Below, piece by piece: positions 51,568 to 60,537 of a stretch of DNA of 64,000 bases. Below the pieces are notes generated by a model. That model saw nothing but the letters and a program-made list of their open reading frames with translations, did not search any database and was not told where the DNA came from. A program made the position numbers and the translations under genes. This stretch comes from Devosia sp. Root413D1 (GTDB taxonomy: Bacteria > Pseudomonadota > Alphaproteobacteria > Rhizobiales > Devosiaceae). Position 1 is the stretch's first letter. The number at the start of each line of letters is the position of its first letter. Location of the stretch: assembly GCF_001425235.1 (NCBI RefSeq), contig NZ_LMEA01000011.1, positions 739,522 to 803,521 of the forward strand, given 5' to 3'.

Positions 51568-54105
51568 TCAGCCCTCCATCTCGTTCTCGCGCACCACGGT
51601 GATGTCGTGCGTGCCCGAGCAGTAGAGCGAATTGGGCGGCAGCGGCGCGCGCTCCGTGAACTCGATCTGGCCGGCAGCGACATAGCGCTGTCCGCGGTCG
51701 CGGCTCGCAAAGACGCCGCCCGCGGCGCCGGCAAGCACCAGCGGCGCCGACAGGCCGAGCGCCACGCCAGTGAGCGGCACAAGGGTTTTGCGGTCCTCTT
51801 CGATCGGCAGGCCGCAGCCGAGCTGCGAAGTGGTCCACGCCGCATTCGCCTTGTCGGTTTCGAGCAGGGCGATGCCGGTGCGGTTGGACGAAGCGGCAAC
51901 GAGGCCGGGCGCGAACGCCAGGCCGGTGCAGCTGCCGCCGTTCCAGCCGGTGCCCACCACCTTCCATCCCTCGGGATCGATGCCATCGCCGCGTGCTTCG
52001 ACGCGGATGACGCCTTCGCCGTTCTCGCCCCGTTCGGCGGCAACGGCGGCCCAGAGGAACAGACGGTCGCCTTCACGCTGGAACATCAGGCGGCGCACGT
52101 CGCGCCCCTCGGCGCCCGGGATCGGCTGGAAACTGCCGGCCTTGCCGCCATCGCGCGAGATCAGCACGCCGCGCTTTTCGCGACGGGCCACTGCAACGCA
52201 CGGGACGCCCGATGCGAAGCGGGCAACCGCCACGGCATAGACGCCGATCTCGTTCAACGCCGCGTCGCTGGCGCCTGCCTCGAGCTGGTCGATGAGGATC
52301 GAACTGGAGGCGTCGCCCAGACTGATGACGCGCAGCCCCTTGCGACTGGCGTAGAACAGCTGCGCGCGCGGCCCGTTCTTGAGGCTCGCGATGTCGTAGA
52401 GCTTTTCGCCCTGCACCGTCTCGACCACGTTCCAGGTCTCGCCGCCGTCATTCGACAGCTGCACCGTCACGGTCTCGACGTCCTTGACCGACAGCAGCGC
52501 CATCACCACGCCCGGCTGCTCGGGATCGGTTCTCACCGTTGTTACTTCCGAGTCGGGCTGGTCGATGATCGTCGTCCAGCTCTCGGCGCTGTCCATGGTG
52601 CGGTAGAGGCGCTTGACGGCTGCGGCGTAGAAGGTGCGCGGCTGGTTGGGGTCGCGGTGCAGGTCGACCACCTCGGACTGCGGGCCCTCGTCGATGGTGA
52701 ACGATAGCTGCTCGGCAAACCGCACGCCTGGCTCGGCGAGGATCGCTTCGTAGACGTCCGAGGCGCGCAACGTCTTGCCGAACGGCCACTGCCCGTTGGG
52801 CGAGATCAGGTCGTCGAGCCGGCGCAGGATGCGGTTGCGCACCGCTTCCGGATCCTCGACCGGCGAGACGACGACACGCGAGGCGATCGACACCGGCCGG
52901 CAATGGGCCCACAGCACCTTGGTGCGTACGCCGATTGGCCGGTAGTCGGCGATCAGCGCATCGACGCGGTCGCGCAGCAGCTCGGTCTGGTGGCCGCGGA
53001 CATTCTCCAGCGTCGGCGGTTCACCCGGCAGCAGCGTCGGCACCACGCGGATCTCCACCACGCCCGGTTCGCCGAACACCCAGTGTTCGCGCTGGGCATA
53101 AGCGCGGGCGCGCGCCACTCCGCCGGCGAGCAGCGCGATGCGCTCGAAGTCGCGTGCCGTGACGGCACTCGAGAGGGCCTGCACCGCTTCGCGGGCGCGC
53201 AGCATGGCGCGTTCCAGCGTCTCGCCGTCCTCGCCGCCGCTGGCGCGGCCGCCATTGCTGACGGACACGCCGGGGATCGGGTCGCGCATGACGACAAGGG
53301 TGTTCGGCAAGACATTGCCGACCTTGCCGCCACCGATGCGATACCAGGCGCGGATTTCGGCGTCCTTGGGCGGTATCCGGCTGAAGGTCGCCGAGCCGGA
53401 CCCGCCGAGCGGTGAAAAGCTGATCGTGCCGGTAGCCCGGTCGAGGGTGTAGGCGCGGTCGCCATCAGCCAGCCCCTGGAAGCTCGAAACCTCCTTCCAC
53501 ACGACGAAGGGCCTGCCGCCGAACTGGCGCACCGCCAGCCCGGGATCGAGCCCCTCCGGTTCTTCCTCGATCCCGACGGTGAGCGTCGCGAGCTCGGGGA
53601 TATGCCGGATCAGCGGGGCGCGCCGCAGCCGGACGCTCTGCGCCGGCTCGCCGTTGCCCGTACCGACGAGTTCGCCATCCACCAGGTCGGCATGGATCGC
53701 ATCGACCTCGTTCGATGGGGCGCCGGCCGCGATCTCGAGGTCGGCAAGCGTGACGAAAGTTACCGCGCTCGCCACATCGGACACCCGCGTTCCGGCAGCT
53801 ATGGCGATCGGCTTGTCCGCGACCGGGGCAGTGCGGCTGAATGTCAGCCGGACCTGCGCGGCGGCGGGCGCCAGCATGGTCACGCCGATCAGGTTCAGCA
53901 GCGCCACATGCACCTTCTCGGGCACCCGGTTGAGCCGGTAAAGCATGTTGTCGGTGAGGAAGGCAAACAGCTCCACCAGCACCATGCCGGGGTCGCTGGG
54001 CGAGGTATCGGTCCATTCCGGTGAGCGGTTGCGGACAATCTCGCGGGCTTCGCGCATCAGGTCATCGAACGTGCGTTCGTCGAGTTTCGGGGTCGGGAAG
54101 GCCAT
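51568..54105 (-). CDS. Baseplate J-like protein with C-terminal Asp-box beta-propeller-like region
   Basis: An 845-residue protein. Residues 1 to about 475 match the putative baseplate assembly protein of contractile systems (Afp11/gpJ-like; TDTSPSDPGMVLVELFAFLTDNMLYRLNR). Residues about 476-820 are an added region with Asp-box motifs: TMDSAESW (503), SNDGGETW (551), SRDGG (650) and SRDRG (801). Such repeats mark sialidase/VPS10-type beta-propellers. This extension is not part of the usual baseplate protein. It could replace a separate fibre or fix the baseplate to a surface. Confidence 0.88.
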   Translation of the reverse strand: MAFPTPKLDERTFDDLMREAREIVRNRSPEWTDTSPSDPGMVLVELFAFLTDNMLYRLNRVPEKVHVALLNLIGVTMLAPAAAQVRLTFSRTAPVADKPIAIAAGTRVSDVASAVTFVTLADLEIAAGAPSNEVDAIHADLVDGELVGTGNGEPAQSVRLRRAPLIRHIPELATLTVGIEEEPEGLDPGLAVRQFGGRPFVVWKEVSSFQGLADGDRAYTLDRATGTISFSPLGGSGSATFSRIPPKDAEIRAWYRIGGGKVGNVLPNTLVVMRDPIPGVSVSNGGRASGGEDGETLERAMLRAREAVQALSSAVTARDFERIALLAGGVARARAYAQREHWVFGEPGVVEIRVVPTLLPGEPPTLENVRGHQTELLRDRVDALIADYRPIGVRTKVLWAHCRPVSIASRVVVSPVEDPEAVRNRILRRLDDLISPNGQWPFGKTLRASDVYEAILAEPGVRFAEQLSFTIDEGPQSEVVDLHRDPNQPRTFYAAAVKRLYRTMDSAESWTTIIDQPDSEVTTVRTDPEQPGVVMALLSVKDVETVTVQLSNDGGETWNVVETVQGEKLYDIASLKNGPRAQLFYASRKGLRVISLGDASSSILIDQLEAGASDAALNEIGVYAVAVARFASGVPCVAVARREKRGVLISRDGGKAGSFQPIPGAEGRDVRRLMFQREGDRLFLWAAVAAERGENGEGVIRVEARGDGIDPEGWKVVGTGWNGGSCTGLAFAPGLVAASSNRTGIALLETDKANAAWTTSQLGCGLPIEEDRKTLVPLTGVALGLSAPLVLAGAAGGVFASRDRGQRYVAAGQIEFTERAPLPPNSLYCSGTHDITVVRENEMEG

Positions 54106-54545
54106 CAGTTCACCCCCGGGGCAAGGTCGAGGGTGACGGCGAGGCTGTCGCGGCGCTGGCTCTCGCGGACGCGATAGTCGAGCCTGATTTCGAGCACGCT
54201 TTCTCCGGCGCCACTGCCGGCCGCGCGCCCTGCCCTCAGCCGCACGATGTCGATCCGCGGCTCGAAGCGGGTAATGGCCTGCGACACGTAGTGGATCGCC
54301 AGCCCGGCGGTCGTGGCGTCGTTGGCGGCAAACACCAGCCGGTCGAGCGGGCAGCCATAGGTGGGGCGCATCACCCGTTCGCCGGGCCGGGTCGCCAGCA
54401 GCATGACAATGGCCTGCCGGATGGCGTCGTCGCCGCTCAGCATGGCGATGCCGCCCGAGGGCGAGGTATGCGGCCCGGCGGGCACGATCGTACCCGGCTC
54501 GTAGCCGGCGCCCAGTCGTCGAAACTGCCAGCCGATCACCGTCAT
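54105..54545 (-). CDS. gp25/GPW-family baseplate wedge protein
   Basis: A 146-residue protein of the T4 gp25 lysozyme-like baseplate family (Afp9). The core reads DAIRQAIVMLLATRPGERVMRPTYGC, with EPRIDIVRLRAG after it. It starts the wedge-to-sheath contact in contractile systems. Its stop overlaps the start of the baseplate J gene. Confidence 0.92.
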   Translation of the reverse strand: MTVIGWQFRRLGAGYEPGTIVPAGPHTSPSGGIAMLSGDDAIRQAIVMLLATRPGERVMRPTYGCPLDRLVFAANDATTAGLAIHYVSQAITRFEPRIDIVRLRAGRAAGSGAGESVLEIRLDYRVRESQRRDSLAVTLDLAPGVN

Positions 54546-54548
54546 GGC

Positions 54549-54890
54549 TCAGGCTCCGCTCGCCACGAATTTCTGGGCCACCGAGCTCACCGAGAACGGG
54601 GTGATGCCGAGCTGGCTCCAGTTCGTACGGCCGGCAGTGGTATCGAGGCAGACGCGTTTGCCGCCGATGCGGATGAAGGTGGAGTAGGAGGCATCGTCCA
54701 CGGCGACGGTGGCGGTGCAGGGCGGCGTGGTGATGGTCACCATCGGGCAGGCACTGATCGACCGGCCGTGCGGGTCGTCGTCGACGAGCAAGGGGTCCTC
54801 GGCGATGCGTACCCAGTCCTGGCTATTGACGTTTTTGACGACGCCGCCATGCATGCATTTGAGGACGGCTTTCTTGGTGAGGATCAACAT
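54549..54890 (-). CDS. PAAR-like spike-tip protein
   Basis: A 113-residue protein between gp25 and the spike gene, where PAAR-like Afp10 proteins are found. The sequence KKAVLKCMHGGVVKNV followed by CPMVTITTPPCTATV has the His/Cys-rich short-repeat look of spike tips, which coordinate a metal at the apex. A true PAAR motif is not explicit, so the call relies on size, composition and position. Confidence 0.75.
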   Translation of the reverse strand: MLILTKKAVLKCMHGGVVKNVNSQDWVRIAEDPLLVDDDPHGRSISACPMVTITTPPCTATVAVDDASYSTFIRIGGKRVCLDTTAGRTNWSQLGITPFSVSSVAQKFVASGA

Positions 54891-54893
54891 CGC

Positions 54894-56402
54894 TCAGCCC
54901 CGCTCGAAGTTGATGAGATTGGCGCGAAAGGTAATCGTCTTGCCCGGCGCCTCGATCACGAGGTCGCTGGCCGCGGCAAGACGGGCATTGTCAGGAGCGA
55001 ATTCCAGCATGCTGCCCGAGATGGTCGCGAGCCGCGCCAAGGCGTTCACCGAGGAGAGCTCGAGCCGCTGGCCGCCGCTGGTGCGCAGCACGAAGGGCCG
55101 GGGCCGCTGATTGGAAAAGCCGCGCGGCAGGTCCTTGTCGCCGTACAGCCCGCCGAGCACGATGCCGCGGGCCGGATCGCCATCGGGACAGAGCACCAGC
55201 ACCTGGTCGCCGATTTCCGGGAACACCGCGGCGCCTTTGCCGGCGCCGGCGCCCGGGATCAGCACGGCGAGCCACGGCGCCAGCGTATCGCCGAGCGCCG
55301 GCAGGTTGACCCGGCAGCGCCCCATTGTTTCGGGGTCCACCGTGTCGGTGACGAGGCCGAGCGTTACCAGCGGCGCGCGGGGGCGACTGTTGCGCGTCGG
55401 CGGCTCGGTGGAAAAGCCGGTGACATAGCCCCGCGCCGCATCGATGCGGTGCAGGGCGCTGGTGATCACATGGCGGCCGGCGACGCCGTCGGCGACCCCC
55501 GAAACCGTCACCGGCCGGCCGGGCGCGAGGCGTGGATCGCCCGTCGCCTCGCCCTTTGCGGCGGTCGAGCGGGCGACCCCGCGGTCGAGATCGGCGGCGG
55601 CGACCCCGGCGATGTCGGCAGCCCGCTCCCCGAGGCGGTTCAGTCGCTGCCGGTACCCGCCGGTGCCCTCGTTCGCCGCGACGTCCCGGGCTTCGAGTGC
55701 GTCCTGCCGGCTCGTCGTGACGGTTTCGACAAAGGCGGCGGCGCTCGACGGATTCCACCCTGCCCCCACCGTCCCGCGCACGTTGCGATCGTTGGAGAGG
55801 CTTGCCTCGAAGCTCAGGAGTTCGCCGCCGAAGCGCAGCCCGACCGGGTCGCCGAAGCCGTCGAGCCCGGTCAGCACCAGGGTGCCGTCCCGCAGCACAG
55901 GGTAGAGTCCGGAGTCTTCGGCGAGGTCGGTCAGCAGGTCGAAGTCGCTCTGCTCGTGCTGGATCAGCGTGTCGCGCGGCTCTGGTCGGCCCTGGCAGTC
56001 CGAACCGACGCCGATTTCACCGGCGAGCGCCGCGGCGAGGTCGGCGGCCGACTGCGACTCGATCGCCCGGGGCCGGAAATTCCGGCGCAGCCGCTGCAGC
56101 TTGTCGTAGGCCCGCACCCGCAGCAAGGGCACGCCGGCCGAGCCGTAATCATAGGTCAGGGCGCTGATTTCACCCTCGAACAGCGGCACGCGATCGCTGC
56201 CGACGCGCAACGCGAGGCCGCGGCCGATGGCGAGGCCGTCGAGTTCGCGCGGTTCGATCAGCGTGAAACTGACCTCCGCCAGGGCCGGCGCGGCGAGTTC
56301 CTGGCGCACCAGCACTTCGCTGACGAGCCGCGCCAGTCGGGGATCGGCAGGCGCGCCGTCCAGCTCCAGGGCGAGCGCCGTCTGGTTGAATGGCTTGCTC
56401 AT
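54894..56402 (-). CDS. VgrG/gp5-gp27-like spike protein
   Basis: A 502-residue spike protein (Afp8-like). Residues 1 to about 335 form the gp27-like hub, with IQHEQSDFDLLTDLAEDSGLY typical of VgrG/gpD. About 345-425 is the gp5 OB-fold (GRCRVNLPALGD to FPEIGDQVLVL). The C-terminus is a short beta-helix. The start overlaps the stop of the upstream gene (ATGA). Confidence 0.92.
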   Translation of the reverse strand: MSKPFNQTALALELDGAPADPRLARLVSEVLVRQELAAPALAEVSFTLIEPRELDGLAIGRGLALRVGSDRVPLFEGEISALTYDYGSAGVPLLRVRAYDKLQRLRRNFRPRAIESQSAADLAAALAGEIGVGSDCQGRPEPRDTLIQHEQSDFDLLTDLAEDSGLYPVLRDGTLVLTGLDGFGDPVGLRFGGELLSFEASLSNDRNVRGTVGAGWNPSSAAAFVETVTTSRQDALEARDVAANEGTGGYRQRLNRLGERAADIAGVAAADLDRGVARSTAAKGEATGDPRLAPGRPVTVSGVADGVAGRHVITSALHRIDAARGYVTGFSTEPPTRNSRPRAPLVTLGLVTDTVDPETMGRCRVNLPALGDTLAPWLAVLIPGAGAGKGAAVFPEIGDQVLVLCPDGDPARGIVLGGLYGDKDLPRGFSNQRPRPFVLRTSGGQRLELSSVNALARLATISGSMLEFAPDNARLAAASDLVIEAPGKTITFRANLINFERG

Positions 56403-57199
56403 GGCTCGACCAGGCTCGCCGGGTCGGGAAGCACGAGGATCGTCCCCTCGGCGATATCGAGTGGATCGGCGATGTTGTTGTAGCTGAGGACGGCATGTAC
56501 CAGCGACGTGTCGCCGTAATAGTCGGCCACGATCTCATCGACACGCGGCGTCGGCAGGCCGTTCTCGTCCGGGCTGAGCGTCACCCGGACGGCCCGGTCC
56601 TCGGTGCCGCTGAGGCCGTCGACCGGGGGCAGCTCGAACTGCGAGGTGGCGGGCAGGCGGGCCGGCGACGCACCGGCATCGTCATAATCCACCCGCTTCA
56701 GCCGCAACCGCAGCCAGGAGCGCTGCGGGCGGCCATCGGCGGCGAAGCGCTCGAACTTCTCCGAGACCGCCATCACCACGCCAGGGATATTCCAGGCCCT
56801 GCCCCAGATCATCCGGACCAGCGGCGGCGCGCCGAAGCCGTCCGTCGTCTCGCCGTTCTCGGCGAGGTTCCAGATCGGCCGCGTCATGTCGCGGACGTCG
56901 GATTGTTCCGCCGGCGCCACCAGGGACGGCTCGCCCTCCTGCTGCTCGATCGCCGCGGGCAGGCGTGGCCGCAACTCGTTGTCGATCTCGGTGTCGAACA
57001 GCAGGTCGAGGTCGATCTCGGTGCTGCCGCCGCCGGTGGCGATCAGGGGGTCGTCGGTCATCGTCATGCCGGTGATGATGCCGGTGGTCGCGCCATGCGC
57101 GACGACGCCAGCAGAGCGGCGCACCACGACGTTCTCGGGGTTGAGCAAGCAGAAGAGCTGCTCACCGGTGCGTTCGACCAGGAAAGCTATCCGTTCCAT
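56399..57199 (-). CDS. CIS tube-like / LysM-like baseplate adaptor protein
   Basis: A 266-residue protein matching the contractile injection system tube-protein type (Afp7/gp53-like) in position and features. The N-terminus is beta-rich. The C-terminal 45 residues (VDEIVADYYGDTSLVHAVL to AEGTILVLPDP) form a LysM-like end, as in phage tube-initiator and gp53-like proteins. It joins tube and hub. The overlap with the next gene indicates coupling. Confidence 0.8.
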   Translation of the reverse strand: MERIAFLVERTGEQLFCLLNPENVVVRRSAGVVAHGATTGIITGMTMTDDPLIATGGGSTEIDLDLLFDTEIDNELRPRLPAAIEQQEGEPSLVAPAEQSDVRDMTRPIWNLAENGETTDGFGAPPLVRMIWGRAWNIPGVVMAVSEKFERFAADGRPQRSWLRLRLKRVDYDDAGASPARLPATSQFELPPVDGLSGTEDRAVRVTLSPDENGLPTPRVDEIVADYYGDTSLVHAVLSYNNIADPLDIAEGTILVLPDPASLVEP

Positions 57200-58179
57200 G
57201 CTCGCTCCACCTGGTCGTCGATGAGGCGGCGGAGGCGGTCACCCGCATCGGTGTCGCGGGCAGCGGACACGGGCCGCGGAGCGGGCAGGTCCGGCCATTG
57301 ACCGGCGAGGCTCGCCGGGGACGGCTGGCGGGGCGGCGCCTCGCGCCGCGCGTGGGGGAACGCTCCGGCGGAGCGTCCGACAGGCGTTGGGGCCAGGGCG
57401 AAGGCTGCACGCCGCTGCTCCTCCACACCCGCACCGGTCGTCCAGGCCGGAGCCACGCGATCAGGTGCGGCGCGTGGGGGCGAAAAGTCCGGCGCGGGTG
57501 GCGGCTCCGCTGCAGCCTCGAGCCAGGACACCGCAATCCGCGCCTCGACTGGCGGCTCCGCGGCCATATCGGAGACGCGCGGCTGGGCCGGCGCGGCCGG
57601 GCCGGCAAACTGCAGAGGCGCCGCCACCGGCAGCGCCTGGTCACGGGCCGGCAGGACAGCCCGAGGCGACGCTGCGGTTGGCTCCAGTTGCACCGCGAAG
57701 CCGACACGACGCGCCGTACGCCGATGCTCCAGCCACGCGACCTTCGCCCGTGGTTCCGGCGCAGGCGCCGTGGCAGCATTCTCGAGGGGTGGGCGAGCCG
57801 CCTGCCTATCGGGCGTGCTGAACCGCAGAGCCGGCCTTGGCGTCGCGGGCACGGCAGCACGATCCGGCGCTGGACGCGCGACCGGCACCTCGCCGGATCG
57901 GGGGCTCGGCCAGTCGCCCGGAGCGGGTGCAGCGAATGGCGCTGTCTCGACACCCGGCGCCGCTCCGCCATCCGGCTCGAACGCATCCCCCGCGCCGAGC
58001 CGTGTCGCCAGCAGCTCGATCCATGCGTCCGGCGCGTCCGGATACTGCTCCCGCAGCTCCGCTCGGCGCGCCTCCCCGAGCGGCGCGGCTTCGCGCAAGG
58101 CAGCCGCCTCCAGCCATGCCGTCACCGCGCGGAACGCGGGCAGCACGACGGAGGCAAGCGTGCCGAGGGGGCCGTTCAT
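57187..58179 (-). CDS. Pro/Ala-rich protein of unknown function in the injection-system run
   Basis: A 330-residue protein. Residues 1-60 are helical (LASVVLPAFRAVTAWLEAAAL to AWIELLATRLG). About 70-305 is disordered, rich in Pro, Ala and Arg with recurring WLE motifs (KVAWLEHRR, AVSWLEAAAE). The end LRRLIDDQVERAWNG is helical again. I recognise no family. Its place between tube and baseplate genes suggests an adaptor, a scaffold or a length-control role. It is translated 3 bases after the tube gene. Confidence 0.7.
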   Translation of the reverse strand: MNGPLGTLASVVLPAFRAVTAWLEAAALREAAPLGEARRAELREQYPDAPDAWIELLATRLGAGDAFEPDGGAAPGVETAPFAAPAPGDWPSPRSGEVPVARPAPDRAAVPATPRPALRFSTPDRQAARPPLENAATAPAPEPRAKVAWLEHRRTARRVGFAVQLEPTAASPRAVLPARDQALPVAAPLQFAGPAAPAQPRVSDMAAEPPVEARIAVSWLEAAAEPPPAPDFSPPRAAPDRVAPAWTTGAGVEEQRRAAFALAPTPVGRSAGAFPHARREAPPRQPSPASLAGQWPDLPAPRPVSAARDTDAGDRLRRLIDDQVERAWNG

Positions 58180-58182
58180 GGC

Positions 58183-58653
58183 TCACGCCCGGTTCATGCT
58201 GTCGAAGACGAGCTTCACCTGCTCGATGGCGATTTCGCGCCCCAGCGCATCGAGCGGCGCGCCGCTCCATTCCGATGGCCAGGCGTTGATCAGGTTCCAG
58301 CGCAGGGCCTCGTCGACGCCCTTGGGATCGAGGATGATCACCGAGACATTGCGACGCTCCACCGCGCCCTCGACGCCCTTGGTAAACCAGTCCCACAGGT
58401 CATGCGAGCGGGTGAGGCCGTAAGACAGGGTCACCTCGGCATATTCGACCGGGCCGGGGATGGCGCGCACCACCTGGCTGGTGCCGCCTTCGCGGTAGCG
58501 GATAGGGTGGATACGCGCCCCGAGCCCCGCGACGGCGGTGAAGTGGCCCTCCACCACGCCCTGGATCTCGAGCTTGAAGTTGAAGTTGCGATAGGGGTCG
58601 ATGGTCTGGCCGACGGCGGCCCCGCCGGCTGCGTTCTCAGCTGCTGAAGGCAT
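58183..58653 (-). CDS. Contractile injection system tube protein (gp19-like)
   Basis: A 156-residue inner tube protein of the T4 gp19/Afp1 family. It has DPYRNFNFKLEIQGVVEGHFTAVAGL at the N-terminus and LINAWPSEWSG near the end, both typical. It polymerises to the inner needle. Only one tube gene is present, whereas Afp/PVC clusters often have two. Confidence 0.92.
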   Translation of the reverse strand: MPSAAENAAGGAAVGQTIDPYRNFNFKLEIQGVVEGHFTAVAGLGARIHPIRYREGGTSQVVRAIPGPVEYAEVTLSYGLTRSHDLWDWFTKGVEGAVERRNVSVIILDPKGVDEALRWNLINAWPSEWSGAPLDALGREIAIEQVKLVFDSMNRA

Positions 58654-58676
58654 GGTTCAGTTCCTCGCGCGGACGT

Positions 58677-59858
58677 TCAGGCGGTTTCGACGACGGTACC
58701 GGCAGCGGTCTGGCCGATCCGGAAGATGACGAACTCGGCCGGCTTGACCGGCGCGATGCCGATCAGCGTGGTGACCTTGCCGGCATCGATCTCTTCTTGC
58801 GGATTGGTTTCCTCGTCGCACTTGACGAAGAAGGCCTGCGCCGGCGTCGCGCCCATCAGCGCGCCCTGCCGCCAGAGCAGCGTCAGGAAGGCGCCGATGT
58901 CCCGACGGATGGCCTTCCACAGGAACTGGTCGTTCGGCTCGAACACGGTCCAGCGCAGGCTGTTCTCGATCGATTCCTCGATCATGTTGGTGAGCCGACG
59001 GACATTGAGGTAGCGCCAGTTTGAGGCCGAGGCGGCGAGGGTGCGGGCCCCCCAGACGGTAATGCCCTCGCGGCCGAAGGCACGGATGCAGTTGACGCCA
59101 ACCGGGTTCAGCACTTCCTGCTCGGCCTTGCTGATCGCCTGGGTCAGCCCGATGGCACCGAAGATCGGAGTGTTGGCCGGCGCCTTGTGCACGCCGCGCT
59201 GCACGTCGATGCGGCCGCAGATGCCGGCAATATGGCCCGATGGCGGGATGTCGACGATGGTGGACGGTGAGATCGCGTCCTGCCCGCGGATCCAGGGGAA
59301 GTAGAGCGCGCCAAAGCCGCGCTGCGAGTCGCGCGGGCGCAGGCCGCCGCGCTTCGGCTTCGGAGCCCCCTCTTCGGCACTGACGGTCGCCGCGCGGGTG
59401 AGCTGTTCGACGTCGTCGGCCCGCGGCGGGCCATCGAGCAGGGCGACACGATCTCCCAACTGTTCGGCGGCATTTAGCAGCGCTTCGTAGCTCACTGTGT
59501 CGATGCGGCCCGGAGCGGCGATCAGCGCGATCTCGTCGATGGCGGCGAGCAGGTCGAGCCCCTTGCCGCCGCCGCTGATCGGCGCGTCGGCGGCGATGTT
59601 GACGATGTAGCAACGCGGCCCGCCGTTGAGGAAGAAGCCGTGGACGGCGTTGGCGAGCGGGGTGCCGGTCGACGCGCCGTTGGCGAAGATCTTCACGAAC
59701 TCCTGCCAGTTGTTGACCGCCACGGCTTCGCCGCTGCGGGCAGTGGCGTCAGGCGCGGTGCCGACGAAGCCCGCCACCGACGTGCCGACGGCCTCGATCG
59801 GTCGTGAGCCGCTCTCGATCTCCTCGATAAAAATGCCAGGGCTAAGATAGGTCGGCAT
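58677..59858 (-). CDS. Contractile sheath protein (subtilisin-like tail sheath family)
   Basis: A 393-residue sheath protein with the usual YLSPGIFIEEIESGSRPIEAV start and C-terminal NVRRLTNMIEESIENSLRWTVFEPND, which makes up the conserved sheath core. It is the only sheath gene visible; Afp-type clusters have up to three. It sits directly downstream of the Pvc16-like gene. Confidence 0.95.
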   Translation of the reverse strand: MPTYLSPGIFIEEIESGSRPIEAVGTSVAGFVGTAPDATARSGEAVAVNNWQEFVKIFANGASTGTPLANAVHGFFLNGGPRCYIVNIAADAPISGGGKGLDLLAAIDEIALIAAPGRIDTVSYEALLNAAEQLGDRVALLDGPPRADDVEQLTRAATVSAEEGAPKPKRGGLRPRDSQRGFGALYFPWIRGQDAISPSTIVDIPPSGHIAGICGRIDVQRGVHKAPANTPIFGAIGLTQAISKAEQEVLNPVGVNCIRAFGREGITVWGARTLAASASNWRYLNVRRLTNMIEESIENSLRWTVFEPNDQFLWKAIRRDIGAFLTLLWRQGALMGATPAQAFFVKCDEETNPQEEIDAGKVTTLIGIAPVKPAEFVIFRIGQTAAGTVVETA

Positions 59859-59859
59859 G

Positions 59860-60537
59860 CTAGCTCTCCAAGGACAATTGTAGCGTCAGGGTCTGGCCGG
59901 GCTTGGCCACGACAGTCTTGCTGAAGCGCTGCTTGCGCGCGATCACCTCCAGCGAGCGTGTCACGCCTCCCGGCGCATCGAAGCGGAAGCGGCCGTCGAG
60001 GCCAGTGGTCTGCACCAGCCGCAGCGCCGGCAGTTCGACCACGGCGCCGGCGATTGCCAGCCCGTCGGGGCTCTCCACCACACCCTCGATGGTGCCCATC
60101 GTATCGACGTGCAGCACAGGCGCATGCAGCACTGGTGGCGCCAGGGTTCGAGTGCGGGCGCGGAGCAGCGAGGTAGAGACGGCAAGGCCGAGCGGCTCGT
60201 CGGTGCGCCGTTCCATCTGCAGGATCACCGGGTCCGCGTCTGGCATTGCCATTGCCAGTGCCGGATTCTCGGCCAGTGCAAACGCGATTTCGCCGAGGTA
60301 CCGGTGCTGGACCAGCGGGTCGTCGGCTTCAACCATGATGCGATAGTCGAGCCGCAGTACGACCGTCGGACTGAGGCGGTTGCCGGACGGCTCAACGTAA
60401 AGATCGGCGAGCGCGACCCGTATTGTGGGCTTGTCTTTGGCTGAGGTGACAGAGCCCAAAGCCAAAGCCACATCTGGAAAACTGGCAAGCAACCAGTCGC
60501 CGAGGGCTCCGGTCACGTGATCCACCGAATGCACCAT
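59860..60537 (-). CDS. Pvc16-like (DUF4255) protein with C-terminal carboxypeptidase-regulatory-like domain
   Basis: A 225-residue protein; the ATG with AAGGG upstream was chosen over a longer frame. The N-terminal part (1-145) fits the DUF4255/Pvc16 N-terminal domain, the terminator/cap protein of contractile particles. The C-terminal part (150-225) has the CarboxypepD_reg pattern GTIEGVVESPDGLAIAGAVVELP...TTGLDGRFRFDAPGG, a beta-sandwich. It is the first gene of the injection-system run. Confidence 0.85.
   Translation of the reverse strand: MVHSVDHVTGALGDWLLASFPDVALALGSVTSAKDKPTIRVALADLYVEPSGNRLSPTVVLRLDYRIMVEADDPLVQHRYLGEIAFALAENPALAMAMPDADPVILQMERRTDEPLGLAVSTSLLRARTRTLAPPVLHAPVLHVDTMGTIEGVVESPDGLAIAGAVVELPALRLVQTTGLDGRFRFDAPGGVTRSLEVIARKQRFSKTVVAKPGQTLTLQLSLES

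Noticed and set aside
54021..56483. Open frame of 820 codons antisense to the spike, tip and gp25 genes
   Set aside because: It spans four genes with recognised families on the minus strand and has no domain of its own.
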